NCBI RefSeq assembly: GCF_000718165.1
Contig: NZ_JOEY01000024.1
Location: 1 to 64,000, forward strand
Origin: Streptomyces fulvoviolaceus
GTDB lineage: Bacteria > Actinomycetota > Actinomycetes > Streptomycetales > Streptomycetaceae
Length of the DNA: 64,000 nucleotides
Direction of reading: 5' to 3'
In this document: one piece after another, positions 26,168-36,212 of the stretch
Numbering within the stretch: the first letter of the stretch is position 1
Layout of the letters: every line of letters begins with the position of its first letter
Notes under the pieces: generated by a model
What the model saw: only the letters and a program-made list of their open reading frames with translations
Told to the model about the DNA's origin: nothing
Databases searched by the model: none
Translations under genes and position numbers: made by a program

Positions 26168-29100
26168 ATGGCCTCGTCGCCACTGACCCCTTCCGCCGAC
26201 AGCCGGACCCGTGTGTCCGCGCTCCGTGAGGCGCTCGCCACCCGTGTGGTGGTCGCCGACGGAGCGATGGGAACCATGCTCCAGGCCCAGGACCCGACCC
26301 TGGAGGACTTCGAGAATCTCGAGGGTTGCAACGAGATCCTCAACGTGACCCGGCCCGACATCGTCCGGTCCGTCCATGACGCGTACTTCGCGGTGGGCGT
26401 CGACTGCGTGGAGACGAACACCTTCGGGTCCAACCACACCGCCGCGGCCGAGTACGACATCGCCGACCGGGTGCACGAACTGTCCGAGGCGGGTGCCCGG
26501 ATCGCCCGTGAGGTGGCCGACGAGTACGGCGCCCGCGACGGCCGGCAGCGTTGGGTGCTGGGCTCCGTCGGCCCCGGCACCAAGCTGCCCACCCTCGGCC
26601 ACATCGACTACGCGACGATCCGCGACGGCTACCAGGCCAATGTCGAGGGTCTGCTCGCCGGCGGCGCCGACGCCCTGATCGTCGAGACCACGCAGGACCT
26701 GCTCCAGACGAAGGCGTCCGTGCTGGGCGCCCGGCGCGCGCTGGAGGCGACCGGCGCCGACGTGCCGCTGGTGGTCTCGATGGCGTTCGAGACGACCGGC
26801 ACGATGCTGCTCGGCTCCGAGATCGGCGCCGCCCTCACCGCGCTGGAGCCGCTCGGCATCGACATGATCGGCCTGAACTGCTCGACGGGCCCGGCCGAGA
26901 TGAGCGAGCACCTGCGCTATCTGGCCCGTCACTCCCGTATCCCGCTGCTGTGCATGCCGAACGCGGGCCTGCCGATCCTCACCAAGGACGGCGCGCACTT
27001 CCCGCTCGGCCCCGAAGGTCTGGCCGACGCCCAGGAGACCTTCGTCCGCGACTACGGCCTGCAGCTGATCGGCGGCTGCTGCGGCACCACCCCCGAGCAC
27101 CTGCGCCAGGTCGTCGAGCGGGTCCGCGACCTGACCCCCGGTGAGCGCCACCCGCAGCCCGAGCCCGGCGCCGCCTCGCTCTACCAGACGGTCCCGTTCC
27201 GCCAGGACACCTCGTACCTGGCGATCGGCGAGCGCACCAACGCCAACGGCTCGAAGAAGTTCCGCGAGGCCATGCTGGAGGCCCGCTGGGACGACTGCGT
27301 GGAGATGGCCCGCGAGCAGATCCGCGAGGGCGCCCACATGCTGGACCTCTGCGTGGACTACGTCGGCCGGGACGGCGTCGCCGACATGGAGGAGCTGGCC
27401 GGCCGCTTCGCCACCGCCTCCACCCTGCCGATCGTCCTGGACTCCACCGAGGTCCCGGTGATCCAGGCCGGCCTGGAGAAGCTCGGCGGCCGCGCGGTCA
27501 TCAACTCCGTCAACTACGAGGACGGTGACGGCCCGGAGTCCCGCTTCGCGAAGGTCACCAAGCTCGCCCAGGAGCACGGCGCCGCGCTGATCGCGCTGAC
27601 CATCGACGAGGAGGGCCAGGCCCGCACCCCGGAGCACAAGGTCGCCATCGCCGAACGGCTCGTCGACGACCTGACCGGCAACTGGGGCATCCACGAGTCG
27701 GACATCCTCATCGACACCCTGACCTTCACCATCTGCACCGGTCAGGAGGAGTCCCGGGGGGACGGCATCGCCACCATCGAGGCGATCCGCGAACTCAAGC
27801 GCCGCCACCCGGACGTACAGACCACGCTGGGCCTGTCGAACATCTCCTTCGGCCTCAACCCGGCCGCCCGTGTCCTGCTCAACTCCGTCTTCCTGGACGA
27901 GTGCGTGAAGGCGGGCCTGGACTCGGCGATCGTGCACGCGTCGAAGATCCTGCCGATCGCCCGGTTCACCGAGGAAGAGGTGGAGACGGCCCTGGACCTG
28001 GTCTACGACCGCCGGTCCGAGGGCTACGACCCGCTGCAGAAGCTGATGGCCCTCTTCGAGGGAGCCACCACCAAGTCGCTGAAGGCCGGCCGGGCCGAGG
28101 AGCTGGCCGCTCTCCCGCTGGAGGAGCGCCTCAAGCGGCGCATCATCGACGGCGAGAAGAACGGCCTGGAGGCCGACCTCGCCGCCGCCCTGGAGACCCG
28201 CCCCGCCCTGGACATCGTCAACGACACGCTCCTGGACGGCATGAAGGTGGTCGGCGAGCTGTTCGGCTCCGGCCAGATGCAGCTGCCGTTCGTGCTCCAG
28301 TCCGCCGAGGTCATGAAGACCGCGGTGGCCTACCTCGAGCCGCACATGGAGAAGTCGGACGCCGAGGGCAAGGGCACCATCGTGCTGGCCACCGTGCGCG
28401 GGGACGTGCACGACATCGGCAAGAACCTCGTCGACATCATCCTGTCCAACAACGGCTACAACGTCGTCAACCTCGGCATCAAGCAGCCGGTCTCCGCGAT
28501 CCTGGAGGCGGCCGAGGAACACCGCGCCGACGTCATCGGCATGTCCGGCCTGCTGGTCAAGTCCACGGTGATCATGAAGGAGAACCTGGAGGAGCTCAAC
28601 CAGCGCGGTATGGCGGCCGACTTCCCGGTCATCCTCGGCGGCGCGGCCCTCACGCGCGCCTATGTCGAGCAGGACCTGCACGAGATCTACCAGGGCGAAG
28701 TCCGCTACGCCCGCGACGCGTTCGAGGGCCTGCGCCTGATGGACGCCCTGATCGGCGTCAAGCGCGGCGTGCCCGGCGCGAAGCTCCCCGAGCTCAAGCA
28801 GCGCCGGGTGCGCGCGGCCGCCGCCGTAGAGGTCGAGGAGCGCCCGGAGGAGGGTCACGTCCGCTCCGACGTCGCCGTCGACAACCCGATCCCCGAGCCT
28901 CCCTTCCGGGGCACCCGCGTCATCAAGGGCATCCAGACCAAGGAGTACGCCTCCTGGCTGGACGAGGGCGCGCTGTTCAAGGGCCAGTGGGGCCTCAAGC
29001 AGGCGCGCACGGGCGAGGGACCGTCGTACGAGGAACTGGTCGAGACCGAGGGCAGGCCGCGGCTGCGCGGGTTGCTGGACAAGCTGCAGACCGAGAACCT

Positions 29101-29683
29101 GCTGGAAGCCGCCGTTGTCTACGGCTACTTCCCCTGCGTGTCCAAGGACGACGACCTGATCCTCCTGGACGAGCAGGGCAATGAGCGCACCCGCTTCACC
29201 TTCCCGCGCCAGCGCCGCGGCCGCCGGCTGTGCCTCGCGGACTTCTTCCGCCCGGAGGAGTCGGGGGAGACGGACGTCGTAGGTCTCCAGGTCGTCACCG
29301 TCGGCTCGCGGATCGGCGAGGAGACCGCGAAGCTCTTCGCGTCGAACTCCTACCGCGACTACCTCGAACTGCACGGCCTGTCCGTGCAGTTGGCCGAGGC
29401 GCTCGCCGAGTACTGGCACGCGCGCGTGCGGTCCGAACTGGGCTTCGCCGGCGAGGACCCGGCCGACGTCGAGGACATGTTCGCCCTGAAGTACCGGGGC
29501 GCCCGCTTCTCCCTCGGCTACGGCGCCTGCCCGAACCTGGAGGACCGCGCCAAGATCGCCGACCTGCTCGAGCCCGAGCGCATCGGCGTCCACCTGTCCG
29601 AGGAGTTCCAGCTGCACCCGGAGCAGTCCACCGACGCGATCGTCATCCACCACCCCGAGGCGAAGTACTTCAACGCACGGTGA
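26168..29683 (+). CDS. metH: cobalamin-dependent methionine synthase
   Basis: The 1171-residue enzyme transfers a methyl group from methyltetrahydrofolate to homocysteine. Domains in order are homocysteine-binding with zinc ligands in GGCCGTT (about 300-306), pterin-binding starting AIGERTNANGSKKF (about 351), a helical cap, the cobalamin domain with DVHDIGKN (about 746-753, His as lower ligand), and the SAM-dependent activation domain with RFSLGYGACPN (about 1112). The ATG at 26168 follows AAGGGAG. It is divergent from gylR. I saw no cobalamin-box sequence in the 283-base upstream gap. Confidence 0.97.
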   Translation: MASSPLTPSADSRTRVSALREALATRVVVADGAMGTMLQAQDPTLEDFENLEGCNEILNVTRPDIVRSVHDAYFAVGVDCVETNTFGSNHTAAAEYDIADRVHELSEAGARIAREVADEYGARDGRQRWVLGSVGPGTKLPTLGHIDYATIRDGYQANVEGLLAGGADALIVETTQDLLQTKASVLGARRALEATGADVPLVVSMAFETTGTMLLGSEIGAALTALEPLGIDMIGLNCSTGPAEMSEHLRYLARHSRIPLLCMPNAGLPILTKDGAHFPLGPEGLADAQETFVRDYGLQLIGGCCGTTPEHLRQVVERVRDLTPGERHPQPEPGAASLYQTVPFRQDTSYLAIGERTNANGSKKFREAMLEARWDDCVEMAREQIREGAHMLDLCVDYVGRDGVADMEELAGRFATASTLPIVLDSTEVPVIQAGLEKLGGRAVINSVNYEDGDGPESRFAKVTKLAQEHGAALIALTIDEEGQARTPEHKVAIAERLVDDLTGNWGIHESDILIDTLTFTICTGQEESRGDGIATIEAIRELKRRHPDVQTTLGLSNISFGLNPAARVLLNSVFLDECVKAGLDSAIVHASKILPIARFTEEEVETALDLVYDRRSEGYDPLQKLMALFEGATTKSLKAGRAEELAALPLEERLKRRIIDGEKNGLEADLAAALETRPALDIVNDTLLDGMKVVGELFGSGQMQLPFVLQSAEVMKTAVAYLEPHMEKSDAEGKGTIVLATVRGDVHDIGKNLVDIILSNNGYNVVNLGIKQPVSAILEAAEEHRADVIGMSGLLVKSTVIMKENLEELNQRGMAADFPVILGGAALTRAYVEQDLHEIYQGEVRYARDAFEGLRLMDALIGVKRGVPGAKLPELKQRRVRAAAAVEVEERPEEGHVRSDVAVDNPIPEPPFRGTRVIKGIQTKEYASWLDEGALFKGQWGLKQARTGEGPSYEELVETEGRPRLRGLLDKLQTENLLEAAVVYGYFPCVSKDDDLILLDEQGNERTRFTFPRQRRGRRLCLADFFRPEESGETDVVGLQVVTVGSRIGEETAKLFASNSYRDYLELHGLSVQLAEALAEYWHARVRSELGFAGEDPADVEDMFALKYRGARFSLGYGACPNLEDRAKIADLLEPERIGVHLSEEFQLHPEQSTDAIVIHHPEAKYFNAR

Positions 29684-29758
29684 CACGGGCTCTCACCCGG
29701 TGAAGCGCGTCTCACAGAGCGCGCTGATCGGATAAGTCGTACACTGGTCGGTCCACCG

Positions 29759-29789
29759 CAGGCCGGTTCCCTTAGTGGGAACCGGCCTG
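29759..29789. terminator. hairpin between metH and the HAD gene
   Basis: CAGGCCGGTTCCC and GGGAACCGGCCTG form a perfect 13-bp stem with loop TTAGT. It may end metH transcription. A -10-like TACACT at 29740-29745 sits just upstream, so the hairpin could instead be the 5' end of the HAD transcript. Confidence 0.55.
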
Positions 29790-29815
29790 ATCGTCCCTCA
29801 AGGAGGTGCGCCAGG

Positions 29816-30511
29816 ATGACCAGCACGGTCCCCGCGCTCGGAACCCGTACGGCCGAAGGCTCCGCCCTGCAGGCCGTACTCCTCGACATGGACGGAACCC
29901 TGGTGGACACCGAGGGCTTCTGGTGGGACGTCGAGGTCGAGATCTTCGCCCGCCTCGGCCACACCCTCGACGACTCCTGGCGCCATGTCGTGGTCGGCGG
30001 CCCCATGACCCGCAGTGCGGGGTTCCTGATCGAGGCCACCGGCGCCGACGTCACCCTCGCCGAGCTCACGGTGCTGCTCAACGACGGGTTCATGGACCGC
30101 ATCGGGCGCGCCCTGCCGCTCATGCCCGGAGCCGCCCGGCTGCTGGCCGAACTGGCCGCGCACGAGATCCCCACGGCCCTCGTCTCCGCCTCGCACCGGC
30201 GCATCATCGACCGGGTGCTCGCCTCGCTCGGCCCCCAGTACTTCGCCCTGACCGTCGCCGGCGACGAGGTGGGCCGTACCAAGCCGCACCCGGACCCGTA
30301 TCTGTTCGCGGCCGCCGGACTCGGCGTGGATCCGGCCAGATGCGCGGTCGTCGAGGACACCGCGACCGGGGTCGCCGCAGCCGAGGCGGCAGGCTGCCAC
30401 GTCGTGGCGGTGCCGTCCGTGGCGCCGATCGCCCCGGCGGTCCGGCGTACCGTCGTGACCTCGCTCGAAGTGGTCGACCTGGCATTTCTGCGGGGACTGC
30501 TGACGGGCTGA
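29816..30511 (+). CDS. HAD-family phosphatase (phosphoglucomutase-like subclass)
   Basis: The 231-residue protein has the HAD nucleophile motif LLDMDGTLVDTEGFWW (about residues 22-37), motif II LVSASHRR, Lys in TKPHPDPYLFAAAGLG and acidic motif IV VVEDTATGVAAAEAAG. A helical cap lies between motifs I and II. The ATG at 29816 follows AAGGAGG. It probably dephosphorylates a small sugar phosphate or similar metabolite; the substrate is not evident. It sits after metH with a hairpin between. Confidence 0.85.
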   Translation: MTSTVPALGTRTAEGSALQAVLLDMDGTLVDTEGFWWDVEVEIFARLGHTLDDSWRHVVVGGPMTRSAGFLIEATGADVTLAELTVLLNDGFMDRIGRALPLMPGAARLLAELAAHEIPTALVSASHRRIIDRVLASLGPQYFALTVAGDEVGRTKPHPDPYLFAAAGLGVDPARCAVVEDTATGVAAAEAAGCHVVAVPSVAPIAPAVRRTVVTSLEVVDLAFLRGLLTG

Positions 30512-30948
30512 TGACGGAAATGCGCCGGGCGTTCACCCAGCGTGCGGCGTCGATAGGGGCCAATTCCCGGAGCGCCTCCGGTAAACGAATTCGCAACGTG
30601 CCGGGTGGCCGAATTCCTGTACACCCTGACACCGTTGTCCATGTGACGTTCCCCACTCGAAAGGGTCTCGACAGGTGGATAAGGGTGTGCTGTTCGCCCC
30701 CTTTCAGGGGGCGTGGGCGTGCCCATGTGTCCCGATTGATGGGACGCTGCACTAATCCTTCCCCGGTCGGGTTTTCGGTGTGTCCGCGCCCGGTTCCGCT
30801 CCGTGATGGAAGCTCAACTCCGGTGGCTGTGAACCCTCGTGCAGGTGCGGACTAATCTCCTGGTGAGAACATCACCCTCACCTCCGTGATCCGCCGCAAC
30901 ACCCATGCATGCCGGGTACACGGACGACAGCTCTGGAGAAACTCGAGC
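30512..30948 (+). promoter_or_regulatory. 437-base gap with a candidate promoter
   Basis: No gene is supported here. Upstream of the first binding-protein gene, TGTGAA (30829-30834) and TAATCT (30853-30858) form a weak promoter pair with an 18-base spacer. A second TAATCC occurs near 30750. The segment around 30540-30660 is less GC-rich than its neighbours. Confidence 0.3.
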
Positions 30949-32553
30949 ATGAACCGCAAGACTTTGGTGCTGCCGGCCGTAATCGGTCTGCTCGCGCCGG
31001 TGCTCGCCGCCTGCGGCGGGTCCGACAGCGGCAGCGGCAGCGGCGATGCGATCGTCGTCGGCACCACGGACCGGTTCAGCGCCACGAAGGACGCTCCGGC
31101 GCCACTCGACCCCGCCTACGCCTACGACGTCGGCACCTGGAACATCCTGCGCCAGACCGTGCAGACCCTGATGATCCAGCCGAAGGGCGAGGGCGACCCG
31201 GTGCCCGAGGCCGCCGAGCGGTGCCGCTTCACCGACAGCGGCAACGAGCGCTACGTCTGCACCCTGCGCGAGGGCCTCGAGTTCGCCAACGGCGACAAGA
31301 TCACCGCGGCCGACGTGAAGTACTCCATCGACCGCGCCCGCGCCATCAAGGCCGACTCCGGCGTCTTCGCGCTGCTCTCCACCATCGACACCGTCGAGAC
31401 CCAGGGCGACCGTGAGGTCATCTTCCACCTCAAGAGCGCCGACGCCACCTTCCCGTACAAGCTGTCGACCCCGGTCGCCGGCATCGTCAACCCCGACGAC
31501 TACGAGAAGGGCAAGCTGCGCGACGGCTTCGACGTCGACGGCTCCGGCCCGTACACCATGAGCGCCGAGGTCAAGAACGACGAGCTCGTCGACGCCGTGT
31601 TCACCAAGAACCCCAACTACAAGGGGACCTTGGAGGTGAACAACGACAAGGTCGAGCTGCGCTCCTTCGCGGACGCCGACGACATGGGGGCCGCCCTGAA
31701 CAAGGGCGACATCGACCTGATGACCCGCACCATGTCGCCCGCGCAGATCAAGAAGCTCTCCGCCGAGTCGGGCGGCGACATCGACGTCGTCGAGATGGCC
31801 GGCCTCGAGATCCGCTACCTGGCCTTCAACACCAACGCCCCGACCGTGAAGTCCAGGGCCGTACGCCAGGCGATGGCCCAGCTCATCAACCGCGGCGAAC
31901 TCGTCTCCAAGGTCTACGGCACCCAGGCCGAACCGCTGTACTCGCTGGTCCCGGCGTCCATCACCGGCCACTCCAACTCGTTCTTCAACAAGTACGGCGA
32001 CCCGAGCGTCGCCAAGGCCAAGTCGCTGCTGACCCAGGCCAACATCTCGACCCCGGTGAAGCTGACCCTCCACTACACGACCGACCACTACGGCTCGGCC
32101 ACCAAGGACGAGTTCGAGGACCTGCAGAAGCAGCTCAACGACAGCGGACTCTTCGACGTCAGCATCAAGGGCGCGCCCTGGGCCACCTTCCGCCCGGCCG
32201 AGCAGAAGGGCGAGTACGACGTCTACGGAATGGGCTGGTTCCCTGACTTCCCGGACGCCGACAACTACCTCGCGCCCTTCCTCGACAAGGACAACTTCCT
32301 CGGCTCGCCGTACGCGAACAGCGAGATCCGCAACACCCTGATCCCGGACTCCCGCCGCGAGGCGGACCGGCTCACCGCGGCCACCAGCCTGACGGAGATC
32401 CAGGACATCGTCGCCGCCGACGTCCCCGTGCTGCCGCTGTGGCAGGGCAAGCAGTACGTCGCCGCGCGCGGCGACGTGACGGGCACCGCCTACGCGCTCA
32501 ACTCCTCCTCGACGCTGCAGCTGTGGGAGCTCGGCCGCGGCGTGAGCGGCTGA
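30949..32553 (+). CDS. peptide-type (SBP_bac_5) substrate-binding lipoprotein 1
   Basis: The 534-residue protein starts at ATG 30949 after GGAG, has a signal ending LAACGG and a family-5 extracellular binding domain (LEFANGDKITAADVKYSIDRA, NDELVDAVFTKNPNYKG, YDVYGMGWFPDFPDADNY). Such proteins bind peptides, nickel complexes or other small molecules for an ABC importer. No permease or ATPase gene is adjacent; instead a paralogue follows. It may serve a transporter encoded elsewhere. Confidence 0.85.
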   Translation: MNRKTLVLPAVIGLLAPVLAACGGSDSGSGSGDAIVVGTTDRFSATKDAPAPLDPAYAYDVGTWNILRQTVQTLMIQPKGEGDPVPEAAERCRFTDSGNERYVCTLREGLEFANGDKITAADVKYSIDRARAIKADSGVFALLSTIDTVETQGDREVIFHLKSADATFPYKLSTPVAGIVNPDDYEKGKLRDGFDVDGSGPYTMSAEVKNDELVDAVFTKNPNYKGTLEVNNDKVELRSFADADDMGAALNKGDIDLMTRTMSPAQIKKLSAESGGDIDVVEMAGLEIRYLAFNTNAPTVKSRAVRQAMAQLINRGELVSKVYGTQAEPLYSLVPASITGHSNSFFNKYGDPSVAKAKSLLTQANISTPVKLTLHYTTDHYGSATKDEFEDLQKQLNDSGLFDVSIKGAPWATFRPAEQKGEYDVYGMGWFPDFPDADNYLAPFLDKDNFLGSPYANSEIRNTLIPDSRREADRLTAATSLTEIQDIVAADVPVLPLWQGKQYVAARGDVTGTAYALNSSSTLQLWELGRGVSG

Positions 32554-32628
32554 CACAGCCGAGGGCCCAGCCCGGGGCCCGGGACGAGGGCCCCGGGATC
32601 TCAAGAAACGACGACAAGGCACCTGCAC

Positions 32629-34209
32629 GTGAACAAGCGCAACCAGTGGCCGGTCCTGCCGATCGTGGCAGGGCTGGCCTCCGGCCTGTTGACCGCCTGC
32701 GGCACGGAGTCCGGGAGCTCCGGATCCGACGGCTCCGCCGTGGTCATGGGAATGTCCGACGACGTCCTGGCCACCGACCCCGCCTCCGGCTACGACCCCG
32801 GCTCCTGGCTGTTGTTCAACAACGTCTTCCAGTCGTTGCTGAGCTTCCCCAAGGGCGGCACGGAACCGCAGCCGGACGCCGCCGAGAAGTGCGTCTTCAC
32901 GGACACCGCGACCAAGGTCTACAAGTGCACGCTGAAGGACGGCCTCAAGTTCAGCACCGGTGACTCGCTCACCTCCGAGGACGTCAAGTTCTCCTTCGAC
33001 CGCATGCTGAAGATCAACGACGACGACGGTCCCGCGGTCATGTTCCCCATGCTCGACAAGGTCGAGACGCCGGACGAGAAGACCGTCGTCTTCAAGCTCA
33101 ACACGGCCGACGCCACCTTCCCGAGCAAGGTCGCCTCCGGCGCCGGCTCCATCGTCGACCACCGGCAGTACGACGCCGACGGGCTGCGCAAGGACGGCAA
33201 GGCGGTGGGCTCCGGCCCCTACGCGCTGGACTCGTTCAACGACGACGAGGCCGTCTTCTCCGTCAACGAGAACTACAAGGGCACCGCCGACCCCCAGAAC
33301 TCCGGCGTGACGCTCAAGTTCTTCCACGGTGACCAGTCCGCCCTGAAGTCGGCCCTGACCGCCAACAAGATCGACATCGCCTACCGAGGCCTCACCGCAG
33401 GCGACATCAGCGACATCGAGAACGCCGACGACGACTCCGGCGTCGAGGTCGTCGAGGGCAGCAGCGCCGAGGTCCAGCACCTCGTCTTCAACATGGACGA
33501 CCCGGTCGCCGGACAGCTCGGTGTCCGCAAGGCCATGGCCTACCTGCTCGACCGCGAGGCCCTCATCAAGGACGTCTACCAGGGCACCGCCACACCGCTC
33601 TACTCGATGATCCCGGCCGGCATCGCGGGCCACAACACCGCGTTCTTCGACACCTACGGCGCCAGCCCCTCCAAGGCCAAGGCCGCCGCCGCCCTGCAGG
33701 CCGACGGCATCACCGACAAGGTGAAGCTGACCCTGTGGTCGACCCCGTCCCGCTACGGCCCGGCCACCGACCAGGAACTGCAGACGATCGCCGAACAGCT
33801 CAACGACAGCGGCCTGTTCGACGCCGACGTCGAGTCCGTGGCCTTCGACCAGTACGAGAAGGACATCGCCAACGGCAAGTACGGCGTCTATGTGAAGGGC
33901 TGGGTGCCCGACTACCCGGACGCCGACAACTTCACGGCCCCCTTCTTCGGCAAGGGCAACGTGCTGAGCAACAACTACAGCAACAGCGCGATCACCGGCA
34001 CGATCATCCCGCAGACCGCCTCCCAGGTGGACCGCGCCGCCACGGACGACACCTACGGCAAGCTCCAGGACATCGTCGCCGACGAGGTCCCCGTCCTCCC
34101 GGTCTGGCAGGCCAAGCAGTACGCCGTCGTCCGCGACGACGTCTACGGCCTGGAGTACTGCCTCGACGCCTCGACCGTCTTCCGGTTCTGGGAGCTCAGC
34201 AAGGGCTGA
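32629..34209 (+). CDS. peptide-type (SBP_bac_5) substrate-binding lipoprotein 2
   Basis: The 526-residue protein is a paralogue of the preceding one: LKFSTGDSLTSEDVKFSFDR and VKGWVPDYPDADNFTAPFFG align directly with its neighbour. The GTG at 32629 begins a lipoprotein signal ending LLTACG. The pair looks like a tandem duplication that has diverged substantially. A strong hairpin at 34225-34265 ends the unit, and no transporter subunits are present nearby. Confidence 0.85.
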   Translation: MNKRNQWPVLPIVAGLASGLLTACGTESGSSGSDGSAVVMGMSDDVLATDPASGYDPGSWLLFNNVFQSLLSFPKGGTEPQPDAAEKCVFTDTATKVYKCTLKDGLKFSTGDSLTSEDVKFSFDRMLKINDDDGPAVMFPMLDKVETPDEKTVVFKLNTADATFPSKVASGAGSIVDHRQYDADGLRKDGKAVGSGPYALDSFNDDEAVFSVNENYKGTADPQNSGVTLKFFHGDQSALKSALTANKIDIAYRGLTAGDISDIENADDDSGVEVVEGSSAEVQHLVFNMDDPVAGQLGVRKAMAYLLDREALIKDVYQGTATPLYSMIPAGIAGHNTAFFDTYGASPSKAKAAAALQADGITDKVKLTLWSTPSRYGPATDQELQTIAEQLNDSGLFDADVESVAFDQYEKDIANGKYGVYVKGWVPDYPDADNFTAPFFGKGNVLSNNYSNSAITGTIIPQTASQVDRAATDDTYGKLQDIVADEVPVLPVWQAKQYAVVRDDVYGLEYCLDASTVFRFWELSKG

Positions 34210-34224
34210 GCGACCACCGCAGGC

Positions 34225-34265
34225 ACGAAGAGGGCGCCCCTGCCTGGCAGGGGCGCCCTCTTCGT
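34225..34265. terminator. strong bidirectional terminator
   Basis: A perfect 19-bp stem (starting ACGAAGAGGGCGCCCC) with a three-base loop lies between the second binding-protein gene and the convergent response-regulator gene. Confidence 0.88.
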
Positions 34266-34282
34266 CGTGGCGGACCGAAAAC

Positions 34283-34954
34283 CTACTGTGCGCCGGGGCG
34301 CACCAGACCGCTCTCGTACGCGTACACCGCGGCCTGCACGCGGTCGCGCAGCCCCAGTTTGGTCAGGACGTGACCGACGTGCGTCTTGACGGTGGTCTCG
34401 CTGACGAACAGGTCGGCGGCGATCTCCGCGTTGGACAGCCCGCGCGCCACCAGCTTCAGGACCTCCACCTCGCGGTCGGTGAGGGTGTGCAGGGTGTCGG
34501 GCACCGGCTCGTCGCCGGAGGGCAGGTGGGTGGCGTACTTGTCGAGCAGCCGCCGGGTGATGCTCGGCGCGAGCATCGCCTCGCCCGCGGCCACCACCCG
34601 GATGGCCTGCACCAGTTCGTTCGCCGGGGCGTCCTTGAGCAGGAACCCGCTGGCACCGGCCCTGAGCGCCTCCACCACGTACTCGTCGAGGTCGAAGGTG
34701 GTCAGCACGAGCACCTTGGCCGGACCGTCCCGCCCCGGACCGGTGATCTGCCGCGTCGCCTCGACACCGTCCATCCGAGGCATGCGGATGTCCATCAGAA
34801 CCACATCGGGCTGCAGGGCCCGCACCTGGTCGAGAGCCTGCAGGCCGTCTCCGGCCTCGCCGACGACCGCAAGGTCCTGCTCCGCCTCCAGAATCATCCG
34901 GAAGCCGGTGCGCAGCAGCGGCTGGTCGTCGACGAGTAGGACGCGGATGGCCAC
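34283..34954 (-). CDS. NarL/LuxR-type response regulator, orphan in this window
   Basis: The 223-residue protein has a receiver domain with acidic pocket Asp9-Asp10, phosphoacceptor Asp55 in VVLMDIRMPRMDG and the conserved Lys in GFLLKDAPANEL. A LuxR helix-turn-helix follows at about residues 155-215 (LTDREVEVLKLVARGLSNAEIA). ATG 34954 is used. No histidine kinase gene lies next to it: the gene upstream is a nuclease and the one downstream is a binding protein. Confidence 0.9.
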   Translation of the reverse strand: MAIRVLLVDDQPLLRTGFRMILEAEQDLAVVGEAGDGLQALDQVRALQPDVVLMDIRMPRMDGVEATRQITGPGRDGPAKVLVLTTFDLDEYVVEALRAGASGFLLKDAPANELVQAIRVVAAGEAMLAPSITRRLLDKYATHLPSGDEPVPDTLHTLTDREVEVLKLVARGLSNAEIAADLFVSETTVKTHVGHVLTKLGLRDRVQAAVYAYESGLVRPGAQ

Positions 34955-35056
34955 GTGAGTCTCCTTCGCTAGTCCGGCCCCATTCTGCCCTGCGCCACGC
35001 TCCCGGACTCGGCCGCCCTCACCGGCCAGCGGCTGCGTCTCCCGGGGGACGCTGTA

Positions 35057-36037
<981 letters not shown>

Positions 36038-36212
36038 GACCACAGACCATACGGCCCGCCACTGACAGTGACCCGGTCGCAGCCGTGACGGGTGCGACGG
36101 CAGAGAAAACACAGGGGGTGCCGGGGCGGAACGCGCAGGGCCCGCCGCATACCATCGACCCGAGACCCTTCCGCCCGGCAGGCGCGGAAGACGCTTCGAA
36201 CGAGGGGACATC

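Noticed and set aside
26084..29686. Open frame of 1200 codons antisense to metH
   Set aside because: It mirrors metH codon for codon, lacks any domain likeness and arises from the GC-rich third positions of metH.
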